This document shows, one piece after another, positions 6,336 through 14,601 of a DNA stretch of 14,601 nucleotides. The translations under genes and the position numbers were made by a program. The stretch lies in assembly GCA_023251595.1 (NCBI GenBank), contig JAHEYM010000041.1:1-14601 (forward strand), read 5' to 3'. This stretch comes from Bacteroidota bacterium (GTDB lineage Bacteria; Bacteroidota; Bacteroidia; AKYH767-A; JABDAW01). The stretch's first letter is position 1. Every line of letters starts with the position of its first letter. The notes beneath the pieces are model-generated. The model was not told where the DNA came from, did not search any database, and worked only from the letters and a program-made list of their open reading frames with translations.

Positions 6336-6358
6336 CGTTGCATGCAACGCCTCTACAA
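6336..6358. repeat. palindromic dispersed-repeat-like element
   Basis: CGTTGCATGCAACG (6336-6349) is a perfect 14-bp palindrome, followed by CCTCTACAA. The right flank fits the longer palindromes with GTAGAGRCG...CGYCTCTAC arms that I recall as dispersed elements in Bacteroidota and cyanobacteria. The left flank (CCATAAGT) does not match, so this would be a degraded or half copy. It lies in the ispE-coaX divergent gap. Confidence 0.5.
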
Positions 6359-6365
6359 TTTATCC

Positions 6366-6389
6366 TTCAACTTTTCAACCTTTCAACTA
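6366..6389 (+). repeat. three octamer direct repeats (TTCAACNT) upstream of coaX
   Basis: TTCAAC occurs at 6366, 6374 and 6382, an exact 8-base period, ending where the -7 box of coaX begins. It occupies the place where the -33 region should be. It may be a simple repeat or a binding site; neither can be decided here. Confidence 0.5.
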
Positions 6390-6395
6390 CCTTTG
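6388..6395 (+). promoter_or_regulatory. putative Bacteroidota -7 box of coaX
   Basis: TACCTTTG matches TAnnTTTG exactly, and the ATG of coaX follows after six bases. This is the same near-leaderless geometry as at the methyltransferase gene. No TTG was found at the -33 position. Confidence 0.5.
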
Positions 6396-6401
6396 CATTT
6401 C

Positions 6402-7127
6402 ATGAAACTCATGATCGATTCTGGTAATTCGTTCACAAAGGTGGCATTTTTTAAGCGAAAGGAGCTTCTTGAGATGGAAGTTTTCACAAAGCTAAAATTG
6501 AACGAGATGCGGAGATGGATTGAGGATCGTAAACCGATCGAAGCTGCGATTATTTCTGCCGTGGCTAATGTACCAACGATCTTCACGGACTGGCTCCAAC
6601 TTCACTCTAAAAAAATAATTTTTCTGAATTCCAAGACTTTATTGCCAATTAAAAATAGCTATCAAACTCCGGAAACTCTTGGATCTGACCGGATTGCAGG
6701 CGCTGTTGGAGCCTGGAAACACTTTAAAAAAGGTCCGGTTTTGTCGATCGATGTCGGAACTTGTATCACTTTTGACTTGGTTAATGAAGAATCTGCTTAT
6801 TGTGGAGGAGCCATTTCACCCGGATTACAGATGCGTTTTAAAGCGCTTTATGACAATACCGACGGGCTTCCCTTGATCAAAATGTCAGGGGAAACACCCC
6901 TGATAGGTACGTCGACCGCTGATTCTATCAAGTCAGGAGTTGTGAACGGAATTGTGGCAGAGATCGATGGTATGATTGAGAAGTATCAGGCTGTTTTTCC
7001 TGACATTCAGTGTATTATAACAGGGGGTGATGGTGATTTTTTTGCAAAGCGGCTAAAAAATCCCATCTTTGCGTCCCCTAACCTCGTTTTGGTGGGGTTG
7101 AACGAAATTCTCGATTACAATCTTTAA
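6402..7127 (+). CDS. coaX: type III pantothenate kinase
   Basis: This 241-residue enzyme of the ASKHA superfamily catalyses the ATP-dependent phosphorylation of pantothenate, the first step of coenzyme A synthesis. Visible motifs are IDSGNSFTK at 5-13 (phosphate 1), TLGSDRIAGAVGAW at 92-105 with the substrate-binding GxDR, and SIDVGTCITFDL at 115-126 with the catalytic-type aspartate. GGAISPG (135-141) and ITGGDGDFFA (206-215) follow. Length fits the family. The ATG at 6402 is chosen over 6342, because the extra 20 residues would be encoded by repeat and promoter sequence. The outer-membrane protein gene follows after 15 bp; coaX next to such a barrel gene is, from memory, a common arrangement in Bacteroidota. 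Confidence 0.96.
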   Translation: MKLMIDSGNSFTKVAFFKRKELLEMEVFTKLKLNEMRRWIEDRKPIEAAIISAVANVPTIFTDWLQLHSKKIIFLNSKTLLPIKNSYQTPETLGSDRIAGAVGAWKHFKKGPVLSIDVGTCITFDLVNEESAYCGGAISPGLQMRFKALYDNTDGLPLIKMSGETPLIGTSTADSIKSGVVNGIVAEIDGMIEKYQAVFPDIQCIITGGDGDFFAKRLKNPIFASPNLVLVGLNEILDYNL

Positions 7128-7142
7128 TCTGTTTCCCATATA

Positions 7143-8642
7143 ATGAAAATACGCATTTGCCGTTTCAGGGGCGGATTCAAAAACACTTTTGTGAAAAAAA
7201 ATCAGTCATATTTATCGGTTATATTGGTAATATTTGCCATTTTACCTCACGCATTATGTGCGCAGACCGGTACGAACACACCATATTCCCGCTATGGAAT
7301 CGGCGAACAATTCAATGGCGACCTGACAGAAAATGCCGGTATGGGTGGAATTGGTTATGGCTATCGGCCTGTTTTGCACATGAATATGCTTAATCCTGCT
7401 TCCTATACATCGTACCGGATCACCACTTTTTCTGTCGGTACAAAAAGCACCTTCACGAATTTCACGGAGGATACAAGTCATTCATGGGTTAACAATACAA
7501 ATATTCAATCGGTTGCGATCGGGTTCCCTGTCATTAACAGACATTGGGGAGCAGCTTTAGGATTGGTTCCGATGAGTTCAGTTGGTTATCATATTAAAGA
7601 TGGAGAATATATTTCCGGCGCAGGAAACGTAAATTATAATTATATTGGTTCGGGAGGAATTAACAAACTATTTATTGGAAATGCTTTTCGTTTTGCTAAA
7701 GATCAGGGAACTGTTCCCGGGCATGATGCTAAAACGAATCGTGAATTATCAATCGGTTTTAATGCATCTTATTTATTTGGAACCATTACGAGAGAACGCA
7801 ACGCCGAATTTCCGGATCTGACGGTTGGTTATAATACCCGTATATTAAATTATATTCATGTAAATGATATTAATCTGAATTTCGGTGCATCCATTACTTT
7901 CGATAGCTTACGAACGGATTCTGCTACGTATCTCCTCCGTCACATGAAAGACAGGGTGAAAGCAGATTCATTAATTAAAGCTGCACCTCGTCGTATGATT
8001 CACAGCGATCGTTCAGTTACGATCGGGTTGGTTGCAAGTTTACCTTCAAATATTTCTGCTCTTTCAGATACAATTGCAGAGCGCTATTTTTATCGTACGG
8101 ATGGAAGTGAAGTAATTAAAGATACATTAACAAATTCGATTGGAAATAAAGGAAGTATTACTTTCCCATTAATTATTGGCGGTGGATTTACCTATTCGAC
8201 CGGTCAAAAACTCTGTGTAGGAGCCGATTTCACGATGGGTGACTGGAGCAACTATAAAGCATTTGGTCAGAGCGATCAATTATCGAACAGCATGAAAATG
8301 GCTGCGGGACTCGAATATACACCAAAAGGAAATGAAATGTTTCGTGGTAATGAGGTGAAGAAAATCACGGGAAAACTTACATATAGATTTGGTGCTCATT
8401 ATGAAAAAACGTACCTAAATCTGAAAGGCACTCAGCTCGATGAATATGGAGTTGCTTTTGGTTTCGCTATCCCGTTAACGAAAGCAGTACCGGGACTTCG
8501 GTTACCTTCTTATATTAATTTCGCTGTCGATTTGGGACGTAGAGGAACACTTGTGAACCAACTCATCCGCGAAGATTATATAAAATTGCATCTCGGTTTT
8601 TCATTGAATGACAAATGGTTTGGTCATTATAAGTACGATTAA
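7143..8642 (+). CDS. outer-membrane beta-barrel protein linked to coaX
   Basis: This 499-residue protein begins with a basic stretch, then a hydrophobic core (YLSVILVIFAILPHALCA) and a likely signal-peptidase site before QTGTNTPYSRYGIGE. The TPYSRYGIGE start and the following NPASYTSYR region, with regularly alternating aromatic strands to the C-terminus, resemble the FadL/TodX-like or uncharacterized barrel proteins found beside coaX in Bacteroidota. Its cargo is unknown. The start is ambiguous: ATG 7143 gives a long n-region, while GTG 7191 would give a more standard MKKNQSYL signal peptide (483 residues). The flippase frame begins two or more bases after its stop, so the genes are probably cotranscribed. 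Confidence 0.8.
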   Translation: MKIRICRFRGGFKNTFVKKNQSYLSVILVIFAILPHALCAQTGTNTPYSRYGIGEQFNGDLTENAGMGGIGYGYRPVLHMNMLNPASYTSYRITTFSVGTKSTFTNFTEDTSHSWVNNTNIQSVAIGFPVINRHWGAALGLVPMSSVGYHIKDGEYISGAGNVNYNYIGSGGINKLFIGNAFRFAKDQGTVPGHDAKTNRELSIGFNASYLFGTITRERNAEFPDLTVGYNTRILNYIHVNDINLNFGASITFDSLRTDSATYLLRHMKDRVKADSLIKAAPRRMIHSDRSVTIGLVASLPSNISALSDTIAERYFYRTDGSEVIKDTLTNSIGNKGSITFPLIIGGGFTYSTGQKLCVGADFTMGDWSNYKAFGQSDQLSNSMKMAAGLEYTPKGNEMFRGNEVKKITGKLTYRFGAHYEKTYLNLKGTQLDEYGVAFGFAIPLTKAVPGLRLPSYINFAVDLGRRGTLVNQLIREDYIKLHLGFSLNDKWFGHYKYD

Positions 8643-8677
8643 ATTTGAGCGTGAAGACCGCTTCATCGAGTAACGTT

Positions 8678-10165
8678 ATGCAGCGTAAGTTCATCACCAA
8701 TCTCGCATTGGTGCTGGTCTTGAACCTGCTTATAAAACCATTTTGGATTTTAGGTGTTGATCGTTCGGTTCAGAATGCGGTAGGTACCGACGCATTCGGA
8801 ATTTACTACGCCTTATTCAATTTTTCTTTTTTGTTGAATATTATTCTCGATGTCGGAATCACCAATTTCAACAATACGAATATTTCCCAGAATAATCATT
8901 TACTCAATAAACATTTATCGAGCATCATTGTCTTGCGGTTTTTGTTGGCAGGAATTTATCTGATTGTCACGATGATCGTCGGTTTTGTAATTGGGTACGA
9001 TACATTACAGCTAAAGATTCTGATTTTCATGGCATTTAATCAGGTGCTGATTTCATTTATTTTATATCTCCGTTCGAACATCGCGGGGTTACATTTATTT
9101 AAAACGGATTCTGTAATTTCTGTACTTGACCGACTTATCATGATTATGATTTGCGGAATGTTACTCTGGGGGCATGTTACGGATAAACCTTTTCAGATTG
9201 AATGGTATATATATGCACAGACCGCTTCGTACTTAGTTACACTGCTCATTACAGCGGTGATTGTGATTGACCGTGCAAGATTAAAGCGATTGCGATGGAA
9301 CATGCCTTTTTTTCTGATGATTTTGAAGAAAAGTTATCCTTATGCAATATTGGTTTTGTTGATGACTTTTTACAATCGGATCGATACGGTTATGCTTGAA
9401 CGTCTCTTGCCCAATGGTGCTGAACAATCGGGTGTTTATGCTTCTGCTTACAGATTACTCGATGCTGCCAATATGATCGCGTTTTTATTCGCGGGTTTAT
9501 TATTGCCGATGTTTGCAAGAATGATCAAACTGCGACACTCTGTTGAGCATTTGGTGAAGCTTGCAGTGTCGTTATTATTAGTTCCTGCCATTATTGTTGC
9601 ATGTGGATCGTTTGTCTTTCAGGATGAATTGATGGGATTATTATATAAAAATCATGTCGGTGAATCGGCCGATGTTTTTGGGATTCTGATGTCCTGTTTC
9701 ATGGCTGTTTCTACTACCTATATATTTGGAACGTTGCTCACTGCAAACGGAAATTTGAAACAACTAAATTATATGGCGAGTGCCGGAATGGTTCTCAATA
9801 TTATTGTGAATCTGATTCTGATTCCCCGTTATATGGCTCTCGGTACTGCCATCTCGAGTTTCGCCACACAATTTCTGACTGCAACGGCACAGGTTATTAT
9901 GGCACAAAGAATATTTAAATTCAAAATTAATTACAAATTTATCGGGAAGATGTTATTTCTGTTTATTCTGGCTTGTTGCATTTTCTGGTCGGCGCATGAT
10001 CTATACAGAATCCTTTGTTCGCTTTCGGTTTTTAAGCTGCGAAACTTGCATCATCTTTGGGTTCCGGTGTTTGGAATTTCAGTAACCGCCATCGGACTCA
10101 TGTCATTTGTCCTCGGAATTATTTCTATCCGATCGATCCGGCATATATTATTGAATGAGAAATAA
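8678..10165 (+). CDS. MOP-superfamily polysaccharide flippase (Wzx-like)
   Basis: This protein of 495 residues from ATG 8678 has about a dozen or more hydrophobic segments across its length, small charged loops and a basic cytoplasmic-type N-terminus (MQRKFITN). The pattern FGIYYALFNFSFLLNIILDVGITNFN near the start, the central YPYAILVLLMTFYNRIDTVML, and IPRYMALGTAISSFATQ near the C-terminal third are typical of Bacteroidota oligosaccharide flippases. Such proteins move lipid-linked saccharides across the inner membrane. The frame is open back to a TTG at 8645 (11 more residues), which is a possible start only 2 bp after the preceding gene. No glycosyltransferase genes are near, so the substrate is unknown. 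Its stop is 3 bp from the convergent gene's stop. Confidence 0.87.
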   Translation: MQRKFITNLALVLVLNLLIKPFWILGVDRSVQNAVGTDAFGIYYALFNFSFLLNIILDVGITNFNNTNISQNNHLLNKHLSSIIVLRFLLAGIYLIVTMIVGFVIGYDTLQLKILIFMAFNQVLISFILYLRSNIAGLHLFKTDSVISVLDRLIMIMICGMLLWGHVTDKPFQIEWYIYAQTASYLVTLLITAVIVIDRARLKRLRWNMPFFLMILKKSYPYAILVLLMTFYNRIDTVMLERLLPNGAEQSGVYASAYRLLDAANMIAFLFAGLLLPMFARMIKLRHSVEHLVKLAVSLLLVPAIIVACGSFVFQDELMGLLYKNHVGESADVFGILMSCFMAVSTTYIFGTLLTANGNLKQLNYMASAGMVLNIIVNLILIPRYMALGTAISSFATQFLTATAQVIMAQRIFKFKINYKFIGKMLFLFILACCIFWSAHDLYRILCSLSVFKLRNLHHLWVPVFGISVTAIGLMSFVLGIISIRSIRHILLNEK

Positions 10166-10168
10166 ATT

Positions 10169-11248
10169 TTATTTTCCTTTATCCAGCGTCATGAAAATGA
10201 TTTTCCCTTTTTTGGGGTCATCCGAGGAATAATAAATCTGTAGATGTTTATCGTCATAATTAGCAATATCGGGTTGTTTTTTGGAATTGCTTTCACCCAA
10301 AATCTTTTCAACGTCGGCGCGGGTCATATCTAAATTAAGACCATAAGGAACCACACCTTTGTACTTTGCCCACTCCTGATCTTTCTGTTTTGTTTTGTTA
10401 TAGAAATAAACTGCGATGAGCACATCGTTCGTGAACAGCATCCGAAAACCATTCATGTTGAAAGAATAATCAAGTGTTAAATAGTCTTCGAACACATCAT
10501 GATTTTTTGCGGAAGGAGCCCTCGAACAAGTAGGAGTCATTGTATAGTCGTTTTGTGATTTTGCAAGTATATAGTTAACGAAAGGATCGTGGCGAAGTTT
10601 GCCGGGCAATGCAATCAGATCTTCGCTTTTCAAAACATACGACAAAGGAAGTTGAGAACTGTAGTTATCATCAATACTTTCGAGTTCGATAGTCCAACCC
10701 AAATCCATTTTTAGAATAATGGGTGTACTGCGACTGTCAGAGATCCACATTTTATGTTTCTTTTCACCATTCGATTCACAATGCATGGCGTCTGCTTCGA
10801 AATCGGCAACGCCAAGCTCACCGGTTTTCAGTGTAAACTTGTATTTTTCTGCACCGATATTCATAAATTCCTCTTCTGCCTGATCGGGTGTCATTTTACA
10901 TTTACCCTCTCCTTTTAGGGCACTATATACATATTGACTTACGAATACAGCGGTCTGATCTTTCAATGTAGTATCTCCGTTATCGAAATAATTAAATTGA
11001 GCAGCCGCAGTACGCCATGCTTCTAATGAAATAATTAATTTGCCGGTGGGGCATTTGGGCGAAGTTGTCATAATCCAAGTGAATGAAACACGAGGCACGA
11101 GCTCATCGATATTCACAACAAAACGGTAATTTTTTTCACCATCATGAACCCGGTAATTGAGGGTCATGCCTTTTGTGACTTTGAGCTCGGCGGCGGAGGT
11201 TGTAAGTGTAACCAGCGTTAAGAAAAACAAAATTAGTTTGGTTTTCAT
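10169..11248 (-). CDS. secreted protein of unknown function with a GLNxxMTRxDVExxLG C-terminal motif
   Basis: This 359-residue protein begins with a signal peptide (KTKLILFFLTLVTLTTSAA, cleavage near 20) and is probably periplasmic or surface-exposed. The N-terminal half is beta-rich with a few cysteines (66, 117, 157) and no family I recognise. The C-terminal third (about 245-359) has YLTLDYSFNMNG, LIAVYFYN and then YGLNLDMTRADVEKILGE at 302-319. That last segment resembles a short helical motif seen at the ends of several small bacterial proteins of the BamE/immunity-like kind; this is only a resemblance. The ATG lies 8 bp after the stop of the lamin-tail protein gene, so the two are probably cotranscribed. 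Confidence 0.75.
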   Translation of the reverse strand: MKTKLILFFLTLVTLTTSAAELKVTKGMTLNYRVHDGEKNYRFVVNIDELVPRVSFTWIMTTSPKCPTGKLIISLEAWRTAAAQFNYFDNGDTTLKDQTAVFVSQYVYSALKGEGKCKMTPDQAEEEFMNIGAEKYKFTLKTGELGVADFEADAMHCESNGEKKHKMWISDSRSTPIILKMDLGWTIELESIDDNYSSQLPLSYVLKSEDLIALPGKLRHDPFVNYILAKSQNDYTMTPTCSRAPSAKNHDVFEDYLTLDYSFNMNGFRMLFTNDVLIAVYFYNKTKQKDQEWAKYKGVVPYGLNLDMTRADVEKILGESNSKKQPDIANYDDKHLQIYYSSDDPKKGKIIFMTLDKGK

Positions 11249-11256
11249 GTGTTGAT

Positions 11257-14200
11257 TTAATTAAATTTCCCCGCCAGCACACAACTTTTCTTGATATGCT
11301 TCACAGTTCCTTTTAGATCGAATGCTTCAAAATATATTACATATATACCTATGGATGCTTTGTCGTAACGATCGGTGATGCCGTCCCAGCTTATGGTGCC
11401 ATCTGTGCCTAACAAGGTGTTTTTCATCAGACTTCTAACCACTCTTCCTCTTGCGTCATATATAGTTATATTTCCGGTGAAGCCGGGTGTGTCGAAATGA
11501 TAATTCAGATTAACGACATCGTTGTAGCCATCTTCGTCGGGTGAAAATATTTCGGGTTGAACAGTGAGATTGTTATCTGATGTTTCTCCTGGCGAATATT
11601 GCGAATTCTGATATGCCGGTGTTGCAAATCCGCAGGTCTGTGAAGCTGAATGCCAATTCGTACTGTCTTGCGTAGGTCGATCAAAATTAATTCTTTCGAG
11701 TGAAACTCCTTTCGGATCATTCAACAGCGGAAAGTGCATTGATGCTGTGTATATAAATTGATCAATTTTCAACATAGATAAATCGACGAAAGCGCAACCA
11801 CCACCATCTACATTATAAGAAGGCATAGAAGGAACCGCTATAAATCCATCCGGATTTGTGGTATAATATTGACTTTTCACGGCAAACGGATCTTGTGTAA
11901 GTGCTACATATTCACCCGGAAAAAGAAGATATCCTTCACCCGAAATATTTTTAATATCGGCAAGCGTACCATCGGGATTTGTATTCGCGATGTAATAATT
12001 TTTTAAATCAATAATCTTTTGTGAACGGTTATATAATTCAACAAAATCATACCCATTTGTAAGCGGATTAAACAAAATTTCATTGATAACGACATCGAAA
12101 CTATCTGCCGGCTGTGGTAAAGCGAAACGGGCGGTACTTCCGCTACTTACCGTATTTCCTGCACAATCTTTTATTGTGTTCGCTACGGTGATATGATAAA
12201 TAATTCCTGGTGAAATTGCAGTCGCAAGATTCAAAGTTACCGCATCGTAAGTCGGCGGAATTAATGTCACCAACAATGGATTTCCAATTCCATTATCAAT
12301 CGTATAATTATTTACATTCAACAAAGTTGTACTGTCGATTGGCTCCGAGAAAAATAACTTTATTATTTGATTATTCATAACTCCTACGCGCATTAACGAA
12401 GGATTTTGCAAATCAGTATTACTAGCATAAATCGAATTAATTCTTCCGGGTGTGCCGCCGGAATTGTCCACAGAAGCCCGCCAGTTCGATTCTCCTGCAC
12501 AGGGATTTGCAGGATCAATCATCTCTAAAGACCAACCGCCATTCTTTTTTAAAGTGCTCTGGTACCAATTGTCGTTATAAGTTACCGTATTTATAATATG
12601 GTGAAGTGAATCGGAAATAGTCAATGTAGTTCCTGAATTTGATGGTGAAGGAAAACCAGCAATTCCCTGAACATTTCCATATATAGTAAATGAAGATAAA
12701 ATATTATCATCCGTTAGAATTAAGTATCCACCTGCCTGAATTGTTGCATCAGGAATTGCTTTTGTTGTCGAACTTGTAGAAATTGTCCAATTAAATAAAT
12801 TAATCGGAAATAAACTTCTGTTATATAATTCTACCCATTCAGCATTTGGTAAACCAACAGGAGGATCAGGATCAGCCATAATTTCATTGATCACAATGTC
12901 ATTTGCTTTCGCATCATATAACGCAAATGCAACAGGAGTGCTTGTACCCGCAGGATTACCTGCACAATCAGTAATCGTTGTTCCCGTTGTTAAATTATAT
13001 ATAATTCCGGACGAAAGTGCAGAACCGAGATTCAATAATGCAGAAGTATAATCGGGTGCAATTACATGAACTGAACTAGGTGAACCAATACTGTGATCAA
13101 TTGTATATAGAGAATTATTTCCCATCGCGGTACTGTCAACCGACTCGCTGAAATGAACACGCACCTGCGTCGGCGTTATCACACTTACGCTTAACACGCG
13201 TGGTGGCGTGATGTCGGGATTACTTGCAAAAACAGAATTTCTTTTTCCCGGAGTTCCGCCCATTAAATCATTTGATGCGATCCAATTTGTCATTCCTGCG
13301 CATGGATTTGCAGGATCAATTTGTTCGAGCGACCAACCACCTAAGATTTTCACAGCATCACGATACCAACTATCCGAATAAGTTACAGTCGAAATAATAT
13401 GAGAGAACTGATCACGGATAGTTACTTCAGCACCTGTATTTGTGAGCGCGGGAAAACTTACAACGCCAACAGACGTTCCATAAACCTGAAATTGTGGCGC
13501 TGCAGTTGTAGTTGTAAGTATCAAAAAACTATCTGCAAGAATAGTTACATCAGGAATTACTCTTGTGTAGTTTCCGACGGTTAAAGTCCAGCCGGATAAA
13601 TTAATTGAGAAATTTTTTCGGTTGAATAATTCTATATATTCATAATCAGGTAAATTACTCACTTGCGGATCGGGATCAGCCATCAATTCATTGATCACAA
13701 TATCATTTTGCTGTGGTACATACCATGTGAAATTGGAAGTCCCGTTCACCAAAGTATTATTGCTGAAATCATTCACACCGTTTACCGTAAGTGTATATGT
13801 AACACTACTTGCAAAAGTATTTGTGAAAGTGAGATGAACCAAGGTTAAATCTGTTGCATCCCGAATTGCCGAAGAAGGATTTCCAATTCCGGTATTTACA
13901 GAATAATTCGTCAATATCTGAGAAGTTGTTAAATCAACACCTTCCGAAAATTGAACATCGAGTTGAGTTGCAGAAATAATATTGAGCGAAATAATTGAAG
14001 GAGGTGTAACATCCACTACAATCGGACCACAATAAAAATCATCAAAATAAAATTTTGTAGAATTGGAACTTGTATAATAACATGATACTCCGGAAAAAGC
14101 AGAAGTGGTAAATGTATTATCAAGAAATGGAGCACCTTCGGGCAGAAAATTCACCCCACCTGTTGTATCAGATACGACATTCCAATTTCCGGAATTATCG

Positions 14201-14601
14201 CGGGTAACTTTTATTCTAAGCGTGTTGGTAGATTGAGCCACATGACCGTCGATACCATGAAAAATTCTTGTCGATACCATCCCGGTTTGTTTGTAAAGAT
14301 CGACTCCATCGAGTGCAAGGGCTTCACCCAAACGGATATAATAACCGTTCAAAGCACCCTCAAGATTCGGTTGATCAGACATCAAATACACTCTCGCGTA
14401 GTTTGAAGCGGATGGAGAGAAAGACAGTTTCAACCAAAAATTCCACTCCGTATTGTTGACAGAAGTGTTTGGAGTGGAAATAGAAGCGGTGACGGTCATT
14501 GCACCACCATTCAGTTGTAACTGGAACGAAGTATTTACGACAAATTTTCCTGTATCGCCTGACCAGACAGGGTTTGCAGTGAAGTCTCCATCGGAGAAAT
14601 T
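11257..14601 (-). CDS. large secreted lamin-tail-domain/Ig-like repeat protein (N-terminus beyond the window)
   Basis: The frame stays open to the window edge (34 codons before the ATG at 14499), so the gene is 5'-truncated; 1114 residues are visible, numbered here from the edge. The edge begins NFSDGDFTANPVWSGDTGKF, the usual start of a jelly-roll-like domain (about 1-195, ending FYFDDFYCGP). Ig-like domains then begin at about 197, 463 and 730 (DxTPP or equivalent, FSExxD). They alternate with lamin-tail domains at about 299, 567 and 835 (NDIVINELMADPDP-type starts, GGWSLExIDPANPCAG). The C-terminal domain from about 1010 has FSPDEDGYNDV, WDG and GIYVIYFEA, a FlgD-Ig-like or T9SS-associated end. 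It is probably a cell-surface adhesive or structural protein; the role is inferred from architecture. Confidence 0.88.
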   Translation of the reverse strand, partial: NFSDGDFTANPVWSGDTGKFVVNTSFQLQLNGGAMTVTASISTPNTSVNNTEWNFWLKLSFSPSASNYARVYLMSDQPNLEGALNGYYIRLGEALALDGVDLYKQTGMVSTRIFHGIDGHVAQSTNTLRIKVTRDNSGNWNVVSDTTGGVNFLPEGAPFLDNTFTTSAFSGVSCYYTSSNSTKFYFDDFYCGPIVVDVTPPSIISLNIISATQLDVQFSEGVDLTTSQILTNYSVNTGIGNPSSAIRDATDLTLVHLTFTNTFASSVTYTLTVNGVNDFSNNTLVNGTSNFTWYVPQQNDIVINELMADPDPQVSNLPDYEYIELFNRKNFSINLSGWTLTVGNYTRVIPDVTILADSFLILTTTTAAPQFQVYGTSVGVVSFPALTNTGAEVTIRDQFSHIISTVTYSDSWYRDAVKILGGWSLEQIDPANPCAGMTNWIASNDLMGGTPGKRNSVFASNPDITPPRVLSVSVITPTQVRVHFSESVDSTAMGNNSLYTIDHSIGSPSSVHVIAPDYTSALLNLGSALSSGIIYNLTTGTTITDCAGNPAGTSTPVAFALYDAKANDIVINEIMADPDPPVGLPNAEWVELYNRSLFPINLFNWTISTSSTTKAIPDATIQAGGYLILTDDNILSSFTIYGNVQGIAGFPSPSNSGTTLTISDSLHHIINTVTYNDNWYQSTLKKNGGWSLEMIDPANPCAGESNWRASVDNSGGTPGRINSIYASNTDLQNPSLMRVGVMNNQIIKLFFSEPIDSTTLLNVNNYTIDNGIGNPLLVTLIPPTYDAVTLNLATAISPGIIYHITVANTIKDCAGNTVSSGSTARFALPQPADSFDVVINEILFNPLTNGYDFVELYNRSQKIIDLKNYYIANTNPDGTLADIKNISGEGYLLFPGEYVALTQDPFAVKSQYYTTNPDGFIAVPSMPSYNVDGGGCAFVDLSMLKIDQFIYTASMHFPLLNDPKGVSLERINFDRPTQDSTNWHSASQTCGFATPAYQNSQYSPGETSDNNLTVQPEIFSPDEDGYNDVVNLNYHFDTPGFTGNITIYDARGRVVRSLMKNTLLGTDGTISWDGITDRYDKASIGIYVIYFEAFDLKGTVKHIKKSCVLAGKFN
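11295..13707 (-). repeat. coding repeats: lamin-tail + Ig units, 804 bp period
   Basis: The starts of the three lamin-tail domains (GATCACAATATCATT at 13693, GATCACAATGTCATT at 12889, and the diverged GATAACGACATC at 12085) are exactly 804 bp apart. The first two units share the 17-mer GGATTTGCAGGATCAAT at 13304-13320 and 12503-12519 (801 bp apart). The third unit is clearly diverged inside the domain. These are internal protein repeats rather than mobile DNA. Confidence 0.75.

Noticed and set aside
6342..6401. ATG at 6342 as the coaX start
   Set aside because: The added 20 residues are encoded by the palindrome and octamer repeats, and the known CoaX N-terminus begins at MxLxIDxGN.
1..14601. 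CRISPR array, integrase, transposase, toxin-antitoxin or phage genes
   Set aside because: I looked for regular repeat-spacer units and for the usual motifs in all translated frames and saw none. The only nuclease-like gene is the DUF559 protein.

Overview
The window looks like a chromosomal segment of a Bacteroidota bacterium, probably an environmental Chitinophagales or Sphingobacteriales-like lineage. The signs are AT-rich DNA, a secreted protein with a type IX secretion (T9SS) sorting tail, a lamin-tail-domain surface protein, near-absence of Shine-Dalgarno sites, and promoters that fit the Bacteroidota TAnnTTTG -7 consensus. The lineage below phylum is an inference. I found no rRNA, tRNA, CRISPR array, transposase or integrase.

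Left part (1-2028): the 3' part of a TrhO-type tRNA uridine hydroxylase gene runs rightward and meets, stop codon against stop codon, a leftward SAM methyltransferase gene. Upstream of the methyltransferase lies a C-rich patch (about 1291-1430) with two hairpins and a strong G-quadruplex motif, next to a small DUF559 (Vsr/MutH-like) nuclease gene. This patch looks like an interspersed repeat rather than host regulatory DNA.

Middle left (2029-6314, all leftward): an Omp28-related secreted protein with a T9SS tail, a secreted alpha/alpha-toroid protein carrying QW-like and DxDD-like motifs, a two-TM bacterial PH-domain protein, and ispE of the MEP isoprenoid pathway. The gaps hold short dispersed-repeat fragments (4757-4783, 5350-5412) and a 10-bp-arm inverted repeat over the promoter of the Omp28-like gene.

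Middle right (6402-10165, rightward): coaX (type III pantothenate kinase), an outer-membrane beta-barrel protein and a MOP-superfamily flippase, closely spaced and probably one transcription unit with a near-leaderless promoter. The gap between ispE and coaX carries a palindrome resembling a dispersed repeat and a triple octamer repeat.

Right part (10169-14601, leftward): a secreted protein of unknown function directly downstream of a large secreted protein. The large protein has three lamin-tail domains alternating with Ig-like domains at a repeat period of about 804 bp; its N-terminus lies beyond the window.

No complete defence or secretion system is visible. The most unusual items are the DUF559 gene beside its G4/hairpin patch, the concentration of dispersed-repeat fragments in the intergenic gaps, and the secreted toroid protein with a DxDD-like motif. 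No gap between genes exceeds 300 bp. The longest are 1249-1465 (repeat patch), 1844-2028 (nothing convincing seen) and 5301-5468 (dispersed-repeat fragments).
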